Below, in pieces: positions 11,329 through 24,969 of a DNA stretch of 64,000 nucleotides. The stretch is from the NCBI GenBank assembly GCA_033239525.1, contig BSYO01000033.1, forward strand, positions 8,857,501-8,921,500, given 5' to 3'. Source of the DNA: Nepenthes gracilis. Taxonomy: Eukaryota > Streptophyta > Magnoliopsida > Caryophyllales > Nepenthaceae. The notes under the pieces were generated by a model. That model was not told the origin of the DNA, did no database searches, and saw only the letters and a list, made by a program, of their open reading frames with translations. Positions within the stretch are counted from its first letter, which is position 1; each line of letters begins with the position of its first letter. Made by a program: the position numbers and the translations under genes.

Positions 11329-13648
11329 TGTGACGTACCGTATTTTCAATAGAACATCCAGTAGAGTTTCGGCTATAATACAGATGTCAGTCTAATATAA
11401 AAACTTATAAATATCTTGTGAATCATACAAAATATATCCACAAGATCAAAACACAAGATCCAAAAGCCATAATAACCACGTGGCACCAATGTCATAACTC
11501 TAGATATGACATTAGCTCAAATAAGATGTCATTAGGTACAAATACAAATCATAATAACTTGTGAATGTATATACATACATCAACACAGTGAAAATTAAAT
11601 TACAATATATATCATCATCACAAACATATATCAGTATACAATTCCATCTCAAAATATATAAAATACTCCATGAGGAAGGTGCAAACTACTAAACTAAGCC
11701 CTTAAAGCTATTCTCCAAGATCTTCATGCCTAGCCGACTTCTAATCTTCTACCCCGCCCTATCGGGTATAAACTCGTACTCATCTGGAGGCAAGAAAAAT
11801 AGAAAGGATGAGCCAAATGCTCAGTAAGTACAATATAATCAAAGATAATAAATTACATATGCAAAAAAAGCAGAAGAATGAGATAGAGTATAATGAGGAT
11901 GCGTAAACATAAATCATGATTTGATACGCTTTCTGAAATGCATTTATCTTTCTTGATTTAATCATCTTTTTTTAGGTTCTAAAACATCCATAATTTCTTT
12001 ACTTTGCGGACTAGAGTTGGTAGATCTTACCAGCTAATGGTGTAAACAAATCGAGGAAAGAAATGTGTATGTCCCCACACATTCTAAGGTACTAACTACC
12101 CACGCAATTTTAACGTCCCGCAGCAGACGGTGCCCGATACCTAGGGCCAAATATGCTACTGACATAAATTTAACATCGCATGGGAGACGGTGCTTGATTC
12201 CTAGGGCCAGAAATAGATAATAGATACACCACCAGAGCATCTCCCATGGTTCAGGAGCAATTCCTTAATTTGTCACAATAATATTCTAAGGCATGTCAAG
12301 GAATATCACCCGTTATAATACACGGTCAGGATAATCCTTAAGTTTTCATTATAATATTAATGGTATGCTAGGGGATACTACCCTCTGAAATATAATCGTG
12401 GTCCAGGTTTTACAATTTGTTATTCTTTGAGGAAAAGTCTACCAAATTTCTTTCATAAAGTTCTCATTCCGGGAGAACAAATCATGCATATATCAAATTA
12501 TGGTATTCCCTTCGTATACTTACATAATTTTTATATTTCTTATACGTTTAAGTCTTTGCATGACTTAAATTATATACATGCACATCATAAAGCATGGATA
12601 AAATAGGAACTCTTACCATTAGGAATCAAACGTAACTTTAAAGCTTTCGGATCATTATTTCCTTCACAAATGTACATAACATAATTTTCGGAGCATACAC
12701 AAGGTCATATATTTAATGTATATGTGAAATAACATCCCGATTCATGTTCGATTATGTTTCGGAATACATAAAATTAATGTATATAAAATAATGTGCATAA
12801 ATACAATTATATGGTGTACCCGACCTACAAGGCTAGGGTTATGAATTTTTAAAACTAAATCATATATAAATTACAAATAATTCGAATAAAACCAAAAGGA
12901 GACACGGGTTAAGGTTCTGACGAACCTAATTTCACATAAAACTACCAAATTTGATATCCAATTGATAAATTATCATATACTAGGTATGAGTAATGATATT
13001 CTATAGCCAATTTATATAAAAGTTTCAAAAATCGGTGTGTGAAAATGTCTGGGTGCGGAGTTAGGGTTTCAGTGCAAAATACCAAGCAAAACTAGAAAAT
13101 TGGGCATGAAATCCACATATGTGCATGATCAAGTCATGGAAAATACAAAATATAAGCTTAATCGGGTATCAGAATGATGATACCTAAAGAAAAATGAAAT
13201 AAAAGTGCAAGAAAATGAAAGAAGAGGGTATGAGTGTACTTGCCTTGACCTAATCTATCACTTCTCCTACTAGCCCCAAGTCGGATTCGAACCAGAGAGC
13301 CTCGATTTATCCTCTTTTCCTCATCTCCCTCGCAATATCTCTCTCCTCTCTCTCCCTTTCCCTGCATGAATTACGCAAAAAAGAGTCGTTGGGTTCTTAT
13401 ATCGCGTGCTGGCGACCAGCGGGCATGACTTCTCGCAGATCAGTGCCTGCCCCAGGCACTCAAGCGCCCGACAGGCACTGCGCTGCTGCTTTGGGTGCTC
13501 GCGGCGCTAACCGAGGTGCCTGGCAAGCACCCTAAGCCGGGACCTCCTACCGCCTTCAAAATCTAATTTTTTATATGAATTAAGTCTAATATTGATTACA
13601 TTAATTTAATTATCAGTAATTATGATATTTGAAAATCGGTATATCACA
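11329..13648 (-). mobile_element. Solo LTR 2 (2320 bp), antisense, inside A's RNase H
   Basis: Plus-strand ends are TGTGACG and ATATCACA. Flanks CAAAA (11324-11328) and CGAAA (13649-13653) match at 4 of 5 bases. The RNase H reading of element A is cut within its conserved start and resumes directly on the other side, confirming the insertion. Same LTR family as 6301-8567. It contains a GC-rich island (13400-13550), 'gttcttatatcgcg' (TATAAG on the minus strand) near 13394, and a CT-rich tract (13300-13360). Confidence 0.85.
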
Positions 13649-14690
13649 CGAAACTCTTCCTAGATACGTCATTGTAGACAAAAAAGTTTCAAATTTCTTC
13701 AAGAAATACTAAAATCAGTGAAAAAGTTAAATGTCATTTAATTCTTAAAAACTCCTTTCACAATGATTGTCCCTAGGAAATACCTCTTTCTTTTAGGTTA
13801 AGAGAGTTAATGACACTACGATCCTTGAAAAATTCTTAGCAATGCTACTTCAAGAAAATTACAAACCTTAGTAGCACTTGTTGGTCACTTCTAGCCCTTG
13901 ACCTTCTATGTTCTTTTGGTCAACCGTAATTCCACCCCTTGAAATAATGTGAAGTAATGATACTTCATCTAGCCAAAACTCATATTTCTTCAATTTGGTG
14001 AACAATCATCTATCTCTAAGAGTTTACAAGGCAATCCTTGAGTAAGTCTCGTGTTCCCTGTAATTATTCAATGAAATCAAAATATTTACAATAAAAACTA
14101 CTACAAAATATCCAAATATAATTAAAATATCTGATTTATCAAATCTATGAAAACTATAGGGTTATTAGTCAAACCAAAAGACATCACTAAAATTTACAGT
14201 GGCAATACCATATCTAAAAATTCAGCTTTGGTATGTTCTCCTTCATTCTCAATTGATAGCACCTCAAATGTAGATCAATTTAAAAAAAATCTACACCACT
14301 TAATTTTGATAAAATAAGTGATCAATTCTTGGTAAGGAATATTTATTTCTAATCATGATCTTATTTAACTCTTGATAATCATTATATAACCACATTGGTC
14401 CATCTTTTTTTTTTTCATAAATAACATGAGAGCATTCCAAAGTGATACATTTGTCAGATAAAATCCTTCTCTAACAACACTTACAATATTGATTCAATTC
14501 TTTTAACTCCGAGAGGCCCATTCTATATGAAAATTTGGAGATTGAGATGGATTTTGGCTCCAAGTCAATGGCAAATTCAATCTCCTAGTTCAATTGCAAA
14601 CCAGGCAAGTCGTTTGAAAACACATCATTAAATTCTCATGCCACTATTATCTCATCATTGGCACAGTACAACTTTCAATGAAGGTAAGTA
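13649..14690 (-). pseudogene. Reverse transcriptase region of element A, antisense
   Basis: The minus strand reads FNDVFSNDLPGLQLN near 14640, EIEFAIDLEPKSISI, a stretch matching MAPAELKEL, then KGFI-like residues and a [22 protein letters not shown] stretch near 14320-14440, the palm region of gypsy RT. A short YNDVSRKS piece at 13660-13700 begins RNase H. Multiple stops and indels mean no active enzyme. The YxDD box region (about 13900-14000) is too degraded for me to place. Confidence 0.7.
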
Positions 14691-15180
14691 AGAGAAGTTT
14701 GGTATACACCTTTCATTAATTGACATGCATGCAATGTTAAAATCAAATATGCCGACTCTTAACTTACATTTCCTTGACAATTAAAGGGCTAATAAATTGG
14801 GATATAAAAATACACCATCTTATAAAAATAATCAACACTTGCACAATAACAACTTATTAATCCATTCCAAAAATGACATTAAAGTCACTCATTTCCAAGA
14901 AAGTTAAATCCATGAACAATTCAAATCCATTCTCCCAAATGACTCAATTAGAATATATGATATCCGCTACTTATGACTTACTCATCAGGTGGACACCACT
15001 ATTGTTCTAATATTTTGGGTAGGGTATGTAAATGACAAATGAATTTAGTAGGTATAAAAGAATGTGTGTCTCAAGATCAATCAATATATGCATTAAAGAT
15101 TCAAAAATAAACATATTACTTTCAACCACCAATGGGATAAAAGCACTCATTAATCACATTCCTAATTTGGCTACAATTGA
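14691..15180 (-). pseudogene. Protease region of element A, antisense, degraded
   Basis: Lies between the zinc knuckle and RT start of element A, where the aspartic protease belongs. Similarity is weak: I can follow the order but cannot identify an intact DSG motif. The call is by position and collinearity only. Confidence 0.45.
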
Positions 15181-16049
15181 ACACGCTTTGATTTGTTTAT
15201 AACATGACCATCCACTATGAGACTTCCCACAATGATCACATAACACCTTAGATTGTTATTGCTTGCCTGAGGCTCCTTGTGCTTCAACAATATTTCCAAT
15301 TGACTTATGATAGGACTTAGATCTATTGTCTAATTTTCTTGATCCTAAACTCTGGCCTCTTTAGGTTGCATCTCTCTTTTTGAAAAAATTGTATCTCTCT
15401 AGCCCCTATTAAATGAGTAAAGTCTGATCAAATAATTTACTATATGTCCTCAAATAAATGGCACCATTGTCTCCACATTGTATCCTTTAAACCTTGTAGA
15501 AACTTCTTTTCCCTTATGGTCTTCTCTGTCACTAAATGCAGGACAAAATTAGCAAACTCTATATGTTTGTCATCATACTCCATTAGCGTACGGTTTCCTT
15601 GTTTCAATTGTGAGAATTCATCCTCCTACTCATAGAGGCTAACTGGGAAGTATTTGTCAAGAAATAACTCTATGAACATGTTCCATACAATCTCCTTATT
15701 TTACAAACCTAAATTTTTTTTTCATGACCCACCAATGGTTGGTCTCATATCCAACTTATAGACAAAAGATTTCACATTCTCCTCCTCGGAAAAATTTATC
15801 ACTTCAAGTACACTCTCCACCCTATAGATCCATATCATAACCTTTGTTGCATCTGGATCTCCCAACAATTTAAGAACATGCTCATTCATAACTCAATCAT
15901 AAGTGGTCATTCCACCAGATTTCTGTCTTTCTCCATGTTCAGCCACCTTTTCACCATCTAAACCATGAATTTTATTATTTTTCCCATGACGGCAAGATAA
16001 TCATCCTTCCAACTAGAGCTAGCACCACTAAGATCACTTGACATTGTGT
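15181..16049 (-). pseudogene. Gag of element A with zinc knuckle, antisense
   Basis: The minus strand gives EDEFSQLKQGNRTLMEYDDKH at about 15625-15560, then FANFVLHLVTEKTIREKKFLQGLKD, the retrotransposon gag core. A zinc-binding stretch CDHCGKSHSGWSC lies at 15205-15246. The frame is broken. The primer-binding site follows at 16050-16062 and the 5' LTR beyond it, so position and order fit a 5'-end gag. Confidence 0.75.
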
Positions 16050-16062
16050 GCTTATGATACCA
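16050..16062 (-). promoter_or_regulatory. Primer-binding site of element A, antisense
   Basis: Plus-strand 'gcttatgatacca' is the reverse complement of TGGTATCAtaagc, close to the initiator-tRNA-Met site TGGTATCAGAGC. It lies between gag and the 5' LTR. Confidence 0.65.
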
Positions 16063-17607
16063 ATTTTCAAAAAAGTATAGCCTCTCAAATTATTTAGAGA
16101 TTTTCCTTACAACTTGATTTGACACCACAAGTTATCATGAAACCGATACTGAAACATAAATATAATGCATCATAGACATCAACCAAAACTAAGTCAAAGT
16201 GTTATACAAACCATTATATGACCTTGAAATATTTCTAAATAAAACATAAATATTGTGTCAAGATACGGTCAAAACACCCACTGTAATGTGTCAGCTCAAT
16301 TCTCATTAAAATATTAAGGAAAATCATCTACATTCTATGACTCAACACCGCTAACAATAATCCACATTCTATGACTCACCAATTGAAAAAAACAAATATT
16401 CCGACATTTAACATGTTCCAAATAGTTTCTTAAAATATGAATTCGAAATATAATAAAACATCTTCAAACTAATCATAAATATTCATGGCAAAGATGTGAA
16501 ATGGACAATGACAATAATCATTTACAAAATACCAAAAAGTAAGAATCTAAAGCCAATGAAAAACCTCATTGGTTAGGGTCAAATATTGAAGGTCAGATTA
16601 TAAATTTTTATCCCATAATCTAAGCCTTATAACACAAATCAAAATACATGGATGGGCTTACTACATATTATACTCTATAGATGATAGCAAATGCCCCATT
16701 TCTAACTCTTAAATGTTAAGTAGTAATATTCACTTAAAAATTAATATACTAGGACATGTTCATGTATTTTATTGATTCTTTACAATGATTCTTATTTAGA
16801 TAAAATGAATAAATTTTTAGCTGGTCAAACAAATATCTTTGCTTAAATATAGTTGTAGAGTTTTTTCTAATCAAATTCCTTGCATAAAATGGACATGGAA
16901 AGAAGCATTCCTCAATAATTTTAATAAATTTCATAATAAACATATATTGGACAAAGGACCCCAAAAGCAGAGAGGTTTATGTGGAAAAGACCATGCATGC
17001 TAATCAAATATCAAGGACAGCATACAAGATCACATGTATGGGTGTATCAGAAAAAATATAAGACATAAGGAGTTATAACAGTTTTTTCTAAAACTTCAAC
17101 AATAAAATTAACGAAACAGATTAAAATATACTTGTCTTAAGTAATTATTAAGAAAATCTAGCTCAAAATCATTTAAGATGCTCTTCCTCCTCCATTCTCT
17201 TTCTTATTCTTTCTCTTTCCCTATTCTCTTTCTCTCTCTTTTCTTAAATTTTAAGAAAAATAAAGCAAAACAAGTTTAAACCCACATATATATACAGGCT
17301 AACTCATATGCACCAGTTATACACAAATCAAACAAGAGGTTATTGATAGGTGGCAAATGTACAACTTATCATGTGTGATATCGGGCGTAGAGTTGATAAA
17401 ATTGGCACACAAGCACGTAAATCTGTGCATTAGGTGCCCCTATAGTTATCTGCACATGAGAGCTTGGTTGGCATCTAACTTACAGGTGACTACTTAAGTT
17501 TCAGACAACATTAATTTTCAACCAAACTCACAAATTATTCTTAACAATTCACTTAATTTATTTAATTTTTGATGTCACATATCATAATTTAGTAATAGGG
17601 TGTTACT
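16063..17607 (-). repeat. 5' LTR of gypsy element A, antisense
   Basis: Partner of 205-1600. It ends on the plus strand with 'aatagggtgttac' (17594-17606), i.e. GTAACACCCTATT on the minus strand, a common gypsy LTR start; the terminal T/A pair is mutated. TATATATA at 17286-17294 followed (in the antisense direction) by a CT-rich tract at 17180-17258 looks like a TATA box and leader. Confidence 0.75.
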
Positions 17608-18000
17608 TCTGTTACGATTTTTTGTTCAAAAAAGTTTTGGAGGTTGTTTTTGACATGATTGTATAATAACTCACTATTTAAGTTTCCCTCGTACTACTAC
17701 TTTTGAAATCTTCTTCATTGTTCAAAATGATTAGATTTTTTTACGCTCTTTTATATTTAATTAATCCTTACATAGAGTACATATTTCTATTTTTTCATAT
17801 CATCAAACTTCTTTTTTATCTACAACTCAACCCCCAATGCTGAAGATAAACTTGGATAATATTGTATTTGCAAGTGGGGATAAGAGATTATGTTTGTTGA
17901 GACGAGCACGAAAAATGTGTGATCGTTAAACCTTCACCAGTCCAAAATATAAAACTCATACTGATTGCACCTAGAATTAGAAATATAGTCAGATTGTAAT
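17608..18000. other. Flank between elements A and G1, nothing recognised
   Basis: AT-rich sequence without a long frame. The last five bases, GTAAT (17996-18000), are the left target duplication of element G1. No other assignment is supported. Confidence 0.5.
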
Positions 18001-19900
18001 TGTTAGGATTGAAATTATGTAAAAAAAACTTATTATGATAATTATGTTATGAACTCGTACATTGGAGATTCACCCTAGGATACAATGACGATGTAAAATT
18101 AATCAGTAGAATAAGAATCTAATCCAATTATATTGTAACAAGGCAAAATTGCACTGCGACACTTGAAATTACAATATCGTTAGGACAACAAAATCCGAGC
18201 AGCATATAAGTTATCCTATCACTGAACCGGCTAGATATGAATTTTGGCATCTAAAAAATCAGCATATAATGTTGAACCAGGTAAGTAAAATGTTTGAAAA
18301 TTTTCTTGAACTAGTCCAACATCAAGTGATGATTCTGAAAAAGCAGTCGGTAAAAATTTACATTGTGACCTAGCTGCTGAACCGGTGCAAAAATCGGATA
18401 ATGGTCCACTGCTGATGTACTAAATTTTTTCTCAGGATTTTAGCCGGTTCAACCCTTGTAAAATTTAGTTTAGAAGTTTTAATGAACTGGCTAGTATTTC
18501 ATAATATGGGGACTAAAATCCCTTTCCGAAAACTAATCGATTCAGCTTATGTAAATGGCCATGATGGAGAACCGGCCATGTGAGAAATGTGGTATCAGAA
18601 AAATTCAACATGTAACGTGCTAATTCTGAAAATGCAGTAGGTAAAAATTTACATGGTGAACTAGCTACTAACCTAGTGTGAAAATCGGATAATTACAAGT
18701 GAACCGGCAGTTGCACATATGAACAAGTTGGCAAAATTGGTGATGAACCGGTTAGTAAATCGGTTGATAAACTGATACTAAAGCATTATAATATTTATTT
18801 AATTATGCCAACACATATAAAAATTATAAGACCTCATTTTCACACTATGTATTATTATAATTTTAGTATGTATATATATACTGATTTTAAGCATAAATGA
18901 AAACATATAGGATATTAAGAAATATGATTATTTCATCGGAAGTGAGAAAAATTTAAAAAAAAATCAAGAGGAAGTATAGAAGTTTCCATAAATAATTTAA
19001 TGGAACTAAGAAACTTGATCAATAATTTATTCATGGGGTAATATTTTCTAACATACTTTAAAATATTACAGTGATAATTAAAAATTGCTTGTAACATCAC
19101 GGGGGAATAAAGGCAACTTTATGGCCCTGTCTACCAGGTAAAATAGGTGTGTGCTACCTACATCAGGGTATAATAAGGAGCTTAAGATTAATGTCTTAGA
19201 TTGTGTGGAATAAATACAATCATTTTCTTGATTTTTTGCTCCATTAGCTGGTAAGGCTTACTAATCTTGGTTCCTCAAGTTATATAAATTTAAAAGTACA
19301 GGCAAGTAAATAGAAAAAATGTAAAAAAAATATATTGAATGCATCATGAAAATATTTTCTAAATATATATATGTTTAGACATGCATCATAACTCATATCC
19401 CTTACTATGATCTATTTTCAATATAATATGCATATCCTTATATATATTGTATCTTATTGAATATTTGACTCACTTTCTTACTATTTTATTACCCTCCAAA
19501 TACTTCACAGGAGTTCATACCTAATGAATAAGAATAAAGATCGAAATAATAGTTATGCTATACTTAGATTAAGTGTGGATGTATGTAGTTTCATTTAAGT
19601 TATAACGTGTAAACTTGCAAACTTTTCAAGCATCGCAAGAATGTATTATGTTATGGTGATATTAATACTTTCACAAATTCATATAGTTATCGTGAATGCT
19701 TTTGTAAATGATTATGAGATGAGTTTGAGTCTTTAGTAGGCATCTTTCCCGACAAAGACCCGACATCGTACCCCTATAGTACGATGTTGGCGCACCGATA
19801 TTGTGGTATTTCTAAAGATCCTATGAATGTCTATAGAATCTGTTACATATTATTATTATAATAATAAGTAATCATGGAAATGAGAACGTGGGACGTGACA
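18001..19900 (+). repeat. 5' LTR of G1 (1900 bp, internally deleted)
   Basis: Starts TGTTAGGATTG and ends GACGTGACA, with the primer-binding site TGGTATTAGAG at 19903. It is collinear with the 3' LTR (28101-28320, then 37726-38725) but lacks about 1 kb present there at 36670-37725. The junction is near 18208, where 'gcatata' runs straight into 'agttatcc'. The missing part includes the probable TATA and GA-rich leader. Confidence 0.85.
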
Positions 19901-19902
19901 GG

Positions 19903-19913
19903 TGGTATTAGAG
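19903..19913 (+). promoter_or_regulatory. Primer-binding site of G1
   Basis: TGGTATTAGAG, one change from TGGTATCAGAG, two bases after the 5' LTR. Confidence 0.8.
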
Positions 19914-20073
19914 AAAAATTTTCAGGAGACACCTCAGGTTGATCAAATATGATGCAAAAGTTTAGGATTAGTGTGTTGAGAACTATTGTTATAGTTATTC
20001 CCAGTTAAGATTTTAGATTGAATTTTTACAAGGCACTAATCTGTATATTAATATTTGACCAAAGGAACTATTA

Positions 20074-21040
20074 ATGGCCAACCAAAGAAGAAATATTCGA
20101 TCTAACGGACAACCGGACAGGGAGGTAGAATATTTGAATTTGATGGGGTGCATGATTGAGGTGATAGAATCTATTGTGCAATGTAGCTTAGCACTGACCC
20201 CAACCTCAGTTCTTGCCCCAACAAATACGAGAGCATTAGCTTATAATCGATTCATCAACGAACGAGTGCCTAAGTTTATGGGGGAGCCGGACCCAGTAAA
20301 ACTAGACATATGGATTTGAAGACTTAAAAAGGCATTTTCAGTAATATGATATCCTGAGGAAGATAAAGTTCTATTTGCTTCTTAGCGATTAGAAGGCAAG
20401 GTTGATCATTAGTGGGAAATAGAGAAGGGAGTTTCAGAGTTCCTGAGAATAAAATCACTTGGGGTATGTTCAAAAAAGCATTCATAGAAAAATATTTTTC
20501 CACCAGTCTTCAAAAGCAAAAGGAGGACGAGTTTATGTGTTTGAGGCAAGAAAATTGTACAGTAGCAGAGTACAATGAAAAATTTACCGAATTGTCCTGT
20601 TATACCCCTTATTTGGTGGAGGAAGAAATAAGGAATGCATGGAAATTCCAACGGAGACTATGGGATGACATTAGGAAGCAACTGTCGATTCTAAAATTGT
20701 GGACCTACGGAGAGGTGCTAGAGTGAGCACTTATATTTCAGAAGGAGTTGGAAAAATAGAAATTTTTTAGGAAAAGGTTTAATCAGGGAGGCCCGAGTAT
20801 AGGACCGAGCTCAGGAACCGAAGAACCTACTAAGGAAGCCAGAGTCACGAATAGGGGAAAAAGTAGCATTGTTATGCAACTGGTGCCACATCTGCAACCA
20901 GCAAAACCTATATGCCCACAGTGCAGGAAGCAGCACCCGAGAAAGCCTTGTTATAAAATAATGGGAGATTTCTTTAATTGTGGACAACAGGGCTATATAA
21001 TCAAAAGTTGTCCTCTTCCTAAACCAGAAACGAAGAAACC
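20074..21040 (+). pseudogene. Gag of G1, broken
   Basis: Starts MANQRRNIRSNGQPDREVEY at 20074. The N-terminal part contains YNRFINERVPKFMGEPDPV and breaks at an in-frame TGA near 20317 where relatives have Arg. A shifted frame (20412-20726) carries WGMFKKAFIEKYF and VAEYNEKFTELSCYTPY of the gag core. A zinc-binding region at 20904-21015 reads CPQCRKQHPRKPC, then FNCGQQGYIIKSC, whose last knuckle has Y for the usual His. Structural protein of the virus-like particle; not translatable as one chain. Confidence 0.85.
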
Positions 21041-21089
21041 TATTGTTCAAGGTAAAGCCTTTGGAGTAACAATCCGGGAGGCAAAAACA

Positions 21090-21409
21090 GCTCCCAATGT
21101 TGTGGAAGGTATTATCTCTATTTGTGATATTCCAGCACATATATTGTTTGACTCGGGGTCTGCATATTCATTTGTTTCTTTCAAATTTGTACGCCATTTA
21201 AAATCATCCCTGAGGATTCTTGATTTTTCTTTACTCATATTAATACCTATGGGTTTATTTATGAAGATTGACATTATGTACCCGAGATGTATAATCTAGG
21301 TGAATGGGCTATAGTTGGCCTAGATCTAATTCTTCTTGATATGGGTGACTTTGACGTAATATTAGACATGGATTGGTTAATGAATAGCCATGCCAATATT
21401 GATTGTTTT
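21090..21409 (+). pseudogene. Aspartic protease of G1, N-terminal part, interrupted
   Basis: The frame ending at 21299 contains HILFDSGSAYSFVSFKFVRHL, with the catalytic DSG intact, then FDVILDMDWL in a second frame (21287 on). The region stops at the GTTTT target site (21405-21409), where solo LTR 3 begins, and resumes at 24970. The enzyme would cleave the Gag-Pol polyprotein. It overlaps the end of gag as usual in this lineage. Confidence 0.8.
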
Positions 21410-24400
21410 TGTCATGGACCCGATAAAACAAAAATACCACCTGTCCTATCGTCTGTGAATAACTATATACAAACCATTCAAAATTAAAATCATAAATAAT
21501 ACCGAGTATTCACAGGATCCAAAATAGCTACAATATATTCGTGGAACCAATGCCATATCGTTCGAATATGATGTCAGGACAGAAAGATGCCACTAGTTAC
21601 CAAAAATAAACCATAATGACCTGTAGAAGCATATATAAATATCCATCATTACACAACGGAATCAAAACCATTAGAGTATCATCAAAATAAACAGTATACA
21701 TCAAAATATTCATTCTGCATAAACAAAGATCCACAAAATCTACCTCCAAGGCCTGGCAACCTCCGTCTTCTAATCATTCTCGACAGGTCTCAACTCCTGC
21801 ATATCTGAAGGGAGGAAAAATAGCAAGCGAGTGAGCCAAACACTCAGTAATGCACAATAATGAGTAAAGACAAATGCAATATACTTAAAATAAATTGAAG
21901 GAGTAGGATAGGATCACAATGCAAATGCATAAACGTAAAAATATGACCAAATACATTTATGAAACACATTTAACTTTCATTTCTTGTTTCTAATTCACTT
22001 TGAATATAAATATTACATTTAAATTTCTTATTTTATTTTTGATTCCTTCAATTCTCAAATATGCAGAAATTTCATTCATATTTTGGAACCAGGACTAGTA
22101 GGCCATTAACTAACGGAGTAGATATCGAGGAAATGAATTGTGTTCACCCCACACAATTAAAAGGCCTACACATCTAATTCTGTTAGAGGTCAAACGTACA
22201 GGATCCATCACATAAACCCCACGGTAGGGCATTTTTTTTTATATCACTGTAATATCCTAAGGTATGTCAGGGAATAATACCCTTTAAAATACAAATCCTT
22301 GATCCAATTTCATGATTACGTTTTATGTTTCAATTGAAAACTCTGTACAAACATACTAATACTGAAAACAGACAATGGATAACTGTAACGTCCCCGGACA
22401 CCCGTGTGTAGATATTGTCCGCTTTGGACCTAGCCCGTACAATTTTGTTCATGGCAGGCCCACGGCCCCCAAAATGCTTCTCCAGAGTGGCGCAGCGGTG
22501 GCACAGCGTGGCGAGATATTATCCTCTTTGGCATAGGAGAACATCCGGCGTCTCCAGCCATACACAGGCCTCAAGGTTTTCTCCTAGTGAACCTCCACAG
22601 GCTCCCAGGACGCGTCTACAAAGGAAAGGTATCCACGCCCTTATAAGGAACGTTTCGTTACCCTCTCCATCTGATGTGTAACATCACAGTCCACCCCCCT
22701 TGGGAGCCCAGCATCCGTACTAACACATCAAATCGGGCCCTATCTTTGATACTATTTGTAAGATCCCCAGGTACCCGCTTATGAATATTGTTCGCTGTGT
22801 CACATAGGTGTACGATTTTATTCCTAGCAGACAGCCTCCACCGCCCCAAAAATGTGTCCACAATGGAGAGGTATCCACGCCCGTATAAGGAACGTTTCGT
22901 TCCCCTTCCCATCCGTTGTGAGACATCACAATCCACCCCCTTGGGAGCCTAGCGTCCGCGCTGGCACATCAAATTGGGCCCCGTCTCTGATACCATTTAA
23001 AATATCCCTGGGCACCTGCTTGTGAATATTATTTGCTTTGCCACACAGGCGCATGGTTTTGTTCCTGACAAATGGCCTCCACCACCCCCAAAACGCGTCC
23101 CCCAGAGTGGCGCAGCGGCGGTACAGCGTGGCGAAATATTGTCCTCTTTGGCCACACACAGGCCTCAAAGCTTTTTCCTAACAAACCTCCCACAGGCTCC
23201 CAAGACGCGTCTTGGGACCTATGGGGGGTCGCCAGAACAAAACCCTACGGCTTGTGTGGCTAGGAGGGATATATCCACCACGCTGTGTGCCTGTATGACT
23301 GCTACGAACTCTGATGGTTGAAAGACTGTTGTTTCTCTGGTGGACACGTCCTGGGAGCCTGTGGGAGGTTTGCCAGGAAAAAGCCTTGAGGCCTGTGTGT
23401 GGCCAAAGAGGACAATATCTCACCACGTTGTGCCACCGCTGCGCCAGTCTGGGGGACGCGTTTTAGGCGGTGGTGGCCGTCTGCTAGGAACAAAATCGTA
23501 CACCTGTGTGGCTAAGCGGACAATATTCACAAGCGGGTGTCCAGGGACATTACAGATAACATATACCAATAATAGATCTCGATACTGACTACAGATAACA
23601 AATAACTAATATACAGATAACAGATACCGGTACTGACAATGGATAACAAATTGTAGAGTCCTAATTTCTTGTTGCAAATTCAAATTTCATATTCTTGCAA
23701 AAATGGAGACATATTTTATAAACATGGGATACAGATGCATAATTTCATATTCTTACAAATACAGATACATATTTTGTATTCTTATGGACTTATTCGGATA
23801 CATATTTTCATATTCTTGTGAATTTAAATATTCACATGATTTCAAATACATGCACAAATTAACATAGAGCTTAAAAAAATTAAAAAAATTTTTACCACGT
23901 TGAGCCAAATAAAATTTTATGACTTTCGGCCAATAAATCCATTCACAAAAGGTATCCGACATAATTTTCAAAACATGTAAAATGACATATGCAAAATACA
24001 TATAAACAAACATCAACTAATTAAGATATTAACGTTCACAAAGTTAGGGTTCTAATTGTAGAAAGCCAAATCATGTATAAACTCTAAAATAATCAGGCAA
24101 AAAGGTGGGGTATGGGGTTAGGGTTTCCACAAAATACTTTACAAAATTTTCGAATCGAATACGAAATCAACATATATGTATGTTTAAGAGATGAATATTT
24201 TAAAATACATGTTTGGGTGGGAATTTGACCAAAAATATCCAAAAGAAACGAAACAAAAAGAGCAACAAGAGAAAGAAAAGTATATGGGTGCACTTGTCTC
24301 GACCCGATCTATAACTTTCTCAGCTAGCTCCATGTTGGAAATGTGCTCAAAAGCCTCGATCTCCTCTTCTCTCTCTTCTCCACGATGCACTCTCTCTCTC

Positions 24401-24964
24401 CTCTCTCTGTTCTGTCACGAGAAATGGGAGAGAAAAATTGAAAGTGTGCTTGCATACCTGGACTGGTGCTCAAGCGCCAGTCTAGTGGGCTTCGGGTGAT
24501 GCAACACTAGAAATGGCACTTGAGGGCGCCGCCAGCATGTATCAGGTGGACCTACACTTGAATTTGCACCTTTGGCACACCTTGGGCGTGTTTCAGGCAT
24601 GACGATGCTAGAATTCGGGCTCCGAGCATGCCACGAGCGTGCTTCGGGCGCGGGTTAGGCCTGTAACAAGCTAGCTTTGTGCACGCACTGTTTAGGATTC
24701 ATTTCAACCCTTCTAACCTAATTTTTCACATCCTTGGACCATAATTTTGATTATATAAATTTAATAAATCATGATTATCATAATTTAAAACTCGAATCTT
24801 ATTTACAGATTAATATTTCATGGTTTATAATGCCGGCTCCTAATTTTACCAATTCCGAGTCTTTTGGCTCTTCAATCCAATTTCTCAAACATTCTTTAAC
24901 TTTGATTCACTTATATTAATTTAATTACTCATATTTACTATATTTTAAAAACTTGTATCTTACA
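21410..24964 (-). mobile_element. Solo LTR 3, antisense, with perfect GTTTT duplication and a nested TRIM
   Basis: Plus-strand ends TGTCATGG and ATCTTACA, flanked by GTTTT at 21405-21409 and 24965-24969. Element D's intact counterpart (58840-58865) shows the empty-site sequence 'gattgttttcata'. Without the TRIM cluster at 22384-23554 its length is about 2.38 kb, like solo LTRs 1 and 2. A CT-rich tract at 24358-24412 and a GC-rich stretch at 24465-24665 correspond to those of its relatives. Confidence 0.88.
22384..23554 (-). mobile_element. TRIM cluster: direct LTR-internal repeats plus inverted LTR
   Basis: Outer ends are TGTAACGTCC and GGGACATTACA, flanked by GATAAC (22378-22383 and 23555-23560). 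Three direct units start near 22384, 22757 and 23000. The first LTR is about 300 bp; the spacer of about 75 bp (22683-22756, again about 22927-22999) holds a polypurine tract ('ccaccccctt', antisense) and an initiator-tRNA-Met primer site (tctctgatacca, antisense, 22984-22995). The last LTR (about 23320-23554) is inverted relative to the others. 'cccttataagg' near 22638 is a probable TATA region. No protein is encoded: the open frames here are chance. Compact LTRs plus a minimal internal domain with both priming sites define a TRIM. Confidence 0.75.
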
Positions 24965-24969
24965 GTTTT